Source of the DNA: Streptomyces sp. NBC_00239
GTDB taxonomy: Bacteria > Actinomycetota > Actinomycetes > Streptomycetales > Streptomycetaceae
Length of the DNA: 64,000 bases
NCBI RefSeq assembly: GCF_036194065.1
Contig: NZ_CP108095.1
Location: 1,302,001-1,366,000, forward strand
Direction of reading: 5' to 3'
Part shown: one piece after another, positions 61,301-64,000 of the stretch
How positions within the stretch are numbered: the first letter of the stretch is position 1
Layout of the letters: each line of letters opens with the position of its first letter
The notes under the pieces: generated by a model
Databases searched by the model: none
What the model saw: only the letters and a program-made list of their open reading frames with translations
What the model was told of the DNA's origin: nothing
Position numbers and translations under genes: made by a program

Positions 61301-64000
61301 GCCCCGGGGCAGGGCGCCGAGGGCGTCTCCCGGGCGCCGCGCGGCCCGCGGGAGGAGATCCTCGCGGGACTGTTCGCCGAGGTCCTGGCACTGCCGCGGG
61401 TCGGCGCCGAGGACGACTTCTTCGCGCTCGGCGGGCACTCGCTGCTGGCGACTCGTCTGATCGCCCGGATCCGTTCCGCCTTCGGGGTCGAGCTCGCGAT
61501 CCGCGACCTGTTCCGGGCGCCGAGCGTCGCCGGGCTGGTAGACCTGCTGGACGCCTCGCGGCCTTCCCGGCCGGCCCTCCGCGCGGCCGAACGGCCCGTC
61601 GTGCTGCCGCTGTCCGCGGCTCAGCGGCGGATCTGGTTCCTCAGCCGGACCGGCCAGAGCGCGGACTACAACTCGCCGTTCGCGCTGCGGCTGCGCGGCC
61701 GGCTCGACGCCGACGCGCTCGCCGCCGCCCTCGCCGACGTCGTCGACCGGCACGAGGCGCTGCGGACCGTCTTCCCCGACGACGCCGCCGATCCGCACCA
61801 GCAGATCCTGCCGCCCGGCTCCGTACCTGCGCTGCTGGCGCGCGCCGAGTGCCCGCCCGACGGGCTCGCCCCGGTCCTCGCCGCCTTCGCCGCGCGGGAG
61901 TTCGACCTGGCCGTGGAGCCCCCGCTGCGTGCGGCGCTGTACCGGACCGGCCCCGGGGAACACGTCCTGGCCCTGGTGGTGCACCACATCGCCACCGACG
62001 GCTGGTCCCTGGGCGTGCTCCTGCGCGACCTCTCCGCCGCCTACACCGCACGGGGCGTCGGCGAAGCCCCGGAACTGCCGGAACTGCCGGTGCAGTACGC
62101 GGACTTCGCGCTGTGGCAGCTCGGCCTGCTGGCCGAGGAGCACGATCCGGACTCCGCGGCCGCCCGGCAGCTGTCGTTCTGGCGGGAGCGGTTGGCCGGC
62201 CTGCCGGTCGAGCTGGAGCTGCCCTACGACCGTCCCCGGCCCGACACGGCGGACAACTCCGGCGCCACCGTGCCGCTGACGTTGGACGGCGAGCTGCACG
62301 CCCGGCTGCTGCGGCTGGCCGGAGCCCACGGCTGCACGCTGCTGATGGTCCTCCAGGCCGCCCTCGCCGCGCTGCTGTCGCGGCTCGGGGCCGGCACCGA
62401 CATCCCGATCGGGGTACCCGCGGCGGGCCGCGGCGACGAGGCCCTGGACGACCTGGTCGGTGTTTTCGTCAACACCCTCGTGCTGCGCACCGACGTCTCC
62501 GGCGACCCCACCTTCGCCGAGCTGCTGGCCCGGGTGCGGGACGAGGACCTGGCCGCGTACGAGCACGCCGACCTGCCGTTCGAGCGGGTGGTCGAGGCGG
62601 TCAACCCGGACCGCTCACTGGCCCGCCACCCGCTGTTCCAGGTGGTCCTCCAACTGGACGAGAGCGTGACCGACGGCCTGGCGCTCGCCGGTCTGGAAGC
62701 CGCCGAGGAGCCGGTGCCCTTCGAGGTGTCCAAGTTCGACCTGCGGGTCGCCCTGGCCGCCCGGACCGACGGCGGCGGGGCGCCGGCGGGGCTGCACGGT
62801 GTCCTGGAGTACGCGCGCGCCCTGTTCGACGCGGACACCGCCGAGGCCCTGGCGGGCCGGCTGCACCGGCTGCTGGAGCGGCTGGCGGCCGACCCGGACC
62901 GGCGGATCGGCTCGGTCGACCTGCTCACGGACGAAGAGCGCCACCGCATGCTCGTCGACTGGAACGACACCGCCGCGGACGTGTCCGAGGAGAACGTGCC
63001 CGAGCTGTTCGAGCGGTTCGCGCGGCAGACCCCGGACGCCGTCGCCGTGCGCGCCGGCGCCGCCGTCCTCGACTACGCCGCGCTCAACGCACGGGCCAAC
63101 CGTTTCGCCCGCCACCTGGCGGGCCTGGGCATCGGACCCGAGTCTCTCGTCGCGGTGGCGCTGCCGCGCACCCCGGAGCTGGTGGCGGTGCTGCTGGGCG
63201 TGCTCAAGGCGGGGGCGGGCTACCTGCCGCTCGACCCGGAGCAGCCGCCCGAGCGGCTGGCCCGCATCGTCACGTCGGCGGCTCCCGCGCTGGCCGTCAC
63301 CACCACCGCGCTCACGGACCGGCTGCCCGCGCTGCCGCGGCTGCTCCTGGACGAGCCGGACACGGCGGCCGCCGTGGACCGGCAGCCGGCCGGCGACCTG
63401 GCACCGGGCGAACGCACCGCTGAGCCGACCCCGGCGACCACCGCCTACGTCATCTACACCTCCGGGTCGACCGGCGAACCCAAGGGCGTGGTGATCGAGC
63501 ACCGGTCGCTCAACCTGTACCTGGCGTGGGCCCGGCAGGCCTACCCGGCGATGGCGGGGCGGGCGCTGGTGCACTCCCCGGTCGCCTTCGACCTCACCGT
63601 CACCGGCCTGTGGGGGCCCCTGACCTGCGGCGGCTCCCTCCACCTCGTGACACTCGACGACAGCGAACCGGCGGCGGTGGAACCGCCGACCTTCGTGAAG
63701 GCGACCCCCTCGCACCTCGGGCTGTTCCGGATCCTGCCGCAGGCGTACGCACCCACCGGGCAGCTCGTCCTCGGCGGCGAGCTGCTGCTGGGCGCGGCAC
63801 TGGACGAGTGGCGCGCCGAGCACCCCGGGGTGACCGTGGTCAACGAGTACGGACCGACCGAGACCACGGTGGGCTGCGCCGAGTACCGCATCGAGCCGGG
63901 CGACCCCGTACCGGCCGGCGGCGTCACGATCGGCCACCCGATCTGGAACACCCGGTGGTACGTGCTGGACGAGGCGCTGTCCCCCGTGCCGGCGGGCGTG
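58301..64000 (+). CDS. Multimodular NRPS (C-A-T-C-A..., 3' end outside window)
   Basis: 1900 residues are visible and the frame is open at the window end. ATG with GGAGAGG upstream. Order: condensation 1 (HHIAFDG at 175-181), adenylation 1 (YTSGSTGRPKG near 645), carrier 1 (LGGHSLLATR, Ser near 1047), condensation 2 (HHIATDGWS near 1228) and adenylation 2 (YTSGSTGEPKG near 1720), cut before its core ends. No epimerase domain is seen. By GrsA alignment, adenylation 1 reads D-A-Q-F-V-A-Q-A-V-K (proline-like clade, like the free-standing A domain) and adenylation 2 D-L-T-K-L-G-E-V-G, the canonical asparagine code. Starting with a C domain, it receives its first acyl or aminoacyl group from elsewhere. 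Confidence 0.95.
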   Translation, partial: MTVEHPPRLSAAQAELLARRLRGTAGDRASDPAALIRRARDERPVLSFAQQRLWFLEQMHPGSIAYVTADTVYRIRGPLDVPALRRALRSVAERHATLRSHFADDAGQPYVVVGPADRVTLRVVDLAGRADPAADAADHVARELRTPFDLAAGPLLRTTLLRLGEDDHVLAAVVHHIAFDGWSIGVFERDLATAYRAARAGGEPDWAPLPVDYTDYAAWQHRTQADRRTKDRLDRWRQALSGAPTSLQLPTDRPRPAAPGYRGAVAAFTVGEVTADRLRALSREQGATLFMTALAVYQVLLGRHTHSSDFLVGCPSAGRTRPEVEELIGFFVNTVPIRADLTGDPSVRALVDRARSATLEAFAHQDVPFQRLVEELAPPRDFSHNPLVQVWFDLSAPGAGLRLDGVAAEPVRPRDPSTNFDLALHLTDPGSGPLTGELVYATDLFDEATARSIAEQYVHLLDQAARHPDRPVAELPPADADRLSGLLDAWNDTARPLPEGTVTDGFERQVGRTPGATALIEGDRRLTYGELNARANRLAHELRARGVGPERTVGLLLPRGTDFVVALLAVLKAGGGYLPLDPAHPADRIAYQLADARAGTVVTDRRLAGLLPDGAAGVLLEPDGFGQRPETDPARLATGGNLCYVIYTSGSTGRPKGVAMAHAPLLNLIRWQADRTTVAGPTLQFSSLHFDASFQELFTTFLTGGSLVLIGEDERRDPRRVLHAIRSHGVRRLFCPPMVLEQLAVQDAAEAVAPLPLREIVTAGERLSLGKEVRAFLARMPGIVLENQCGPTETHAVVAHLMTGPPEDWPERPPIGRPIANTRIHVLDDRMRPVPVGMPGELYVTRPWLARGYVGRPELTAERFLPSPYAGEPGQLMYRTGDLVRWLPDGTVEFLGRADDQVKIRGYRVEPAEVEARLRELPQVAEAAVLPVEVAPGDRRLVAYLTADGGSRLVPARLRALLAQSLPDYLVPSHFVTVPRLPLTATGKLDREVLLRTELPAPGQGAEGVSRAPRGPREEILAGLFAEVLALPRVGAEDDFFALGGHSLLATRLIARIRSAFGVELAIRDLFRAPSVAGLVDLLDASRPSRPALRAAERPVVLPLSAAQRRIWFLSRTGQSADYNSPFALRLRGRLDADALAAALADVVDRHEALRTVFPDDAADPHQQILPPGSVPALLARAECPPDGLAPVLAAFAAREFDLAVEPPLRAALYRTGPGEHVLALVVHHIATDGWSLGVLLRDLSAAYTARGVGEAPELPELPVQYADFALWQLGLLAEEHDPDSAAARQLSFWRERLAGLPVELELPYDRPRPDTADNSGATVPLTLDGELHARLLRLAGAHGCTLLMVLQAALAALLSRLGAGTDIPIGVPAAGRGDEALDDLVGVFVNTLVLRTDVSGDPTFAELLARVRDEDLAAYEHADLPFERVVEAVNPDRSLARHPLFQVVLQLDESVTDGLALAGLEAAEEPVPFEVSKFDLRVALAARTDGGGAPAGLHGVLEYARALFDADTAEALAGRLHRLLERLAADPDRRIGSVDLLTDEERHRMLVDWNDTAADVSEENVPELFERFARQTPDAVAVRAGAAVLDYAALNARANRFARHLAGLGIGPESLVAVALPRTPELVAVLLGVLKAGAGYLPLDPEQPPERLARIVTSAAPALAVTTTALTDRLPALPRLLLDEPDTAAAVDRQPAGDLAPGERTAEPTPATTAYVIYTSGSTGEPKGVVIEHRSLNLYLAWARQAYPAMAGRALVHSPVAFDLTVTGLWGPLTCGGSLHLVTLDDSEPAAVEPPTFVKATPSHLGLFRILPQAYAPTGQLVLGGELLLGAALDEWRAEHPGVTVVNEYGPTETTVGCAEYRIEPGDPVPAGGVTIGHPIWNTRWYVLDEALSPVPAGV

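Noticed and set aside
58190..62566. A 1458-codon leftward frame opposite the NRPS
   Set aside because: The + strand frame starting at 58301 encodes complete C, A and T domains; the opposite frame is low-complexity with no motif.

Overview
The window reads as chromosomal DNA of a Streptomyces or close relative. GC content is very high, third codon positions are almost always G or C, and GTG/TTG starts are common. Many families are typical of the genus: DUF574-type SAM methyltransferase, SpoIIE-type PP2C phosphatases with anti-sigma-like ATPase domains, class F sortase, LysX, Rpf-LysM-M23 cell-wall hydrolase and an MbtH/NRPS locus. I see no rRNA, tRNA, CRISPR array, transposase or integrase.

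Layout. 1-9 kb: the end of a FAD monooxygenase, a methyltransferase/c-di-GMP enzyme pair, a His/Cys-rich Pro/Thr-repeat surface protein, a DUF4239 membrane protein, and a sortase locus (two convergent paralogous secreted proteins plus a class F sortase). 8.4-19.4 kb: a DinB-type protein, an amidase with a divergent TetR regulator, a polysaccharide deacetylase, LysX, a universal stress protein, a CapA lipoprotein, an ECF sigma factor and an unknown protein. 19.4-25.9 kb: a tightly overlapping operon (LytTR response regulator, DUF485-like protein, solute symporter, LytS-type kinase) preceded by Fpg and an ATP-dependent RNA ligase. 26-29.5 kb: a PAS-GAF-PP2C-ATPase signalling protein and a DUF6777 lipoprotein. 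29.7-32.7 kb: a YndJ/DUF1990/lipase-maturation-factor run behind a promoter flanked by two TTGAAC-N2-GTTCAA palindromes. 32.7-41.6 kb: an epimerase, a 56-residue protein, an HD-domain protein, an atypical SDR, a DMT-type membrane protein overlapping antisense with an Rpf-LysM-M23 hydrolase, a secreted PAF-acetylhydrolase-like esterase, and panD with a GNAT gene downstream. 42.3-48 kb: two divergent PP2C phosphatases and an orphan solute-binding lipoprotein.

48.4 kb to the right edge is part of a nonribosomal peptide gene cluster that runs out of the window. A seven-gene leftward operon encodes a free-standing adenylation-thiolation protein, a threonine-synthase-fold PLP enzyme, a FemAB/GNAT-like transferase, an asparagine synthetase, a DUF885 metallopeptidase-like protein and the two subunits of a ThDP decarboxylase of the sulfopyruvate/phosphonopyruvate type. 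Divergently, an MbtH-like protein and a multimodular NRPS (C-A-T-C-A..., cut by the window end) are transcribed rightward. The second NRPS adenylation domain carries the canonical Asn code. A cysteate-synthase-like enzyme next to a ComDE-like decarboxylase mirrors one archaeal coenzyme M route and suggests, as inference only, a sulfonate- or phosphonate-derived building block. This cluster is the most interesting part of the window; the sortase locus with a shared non-LPXTG C-terminal signal is second.
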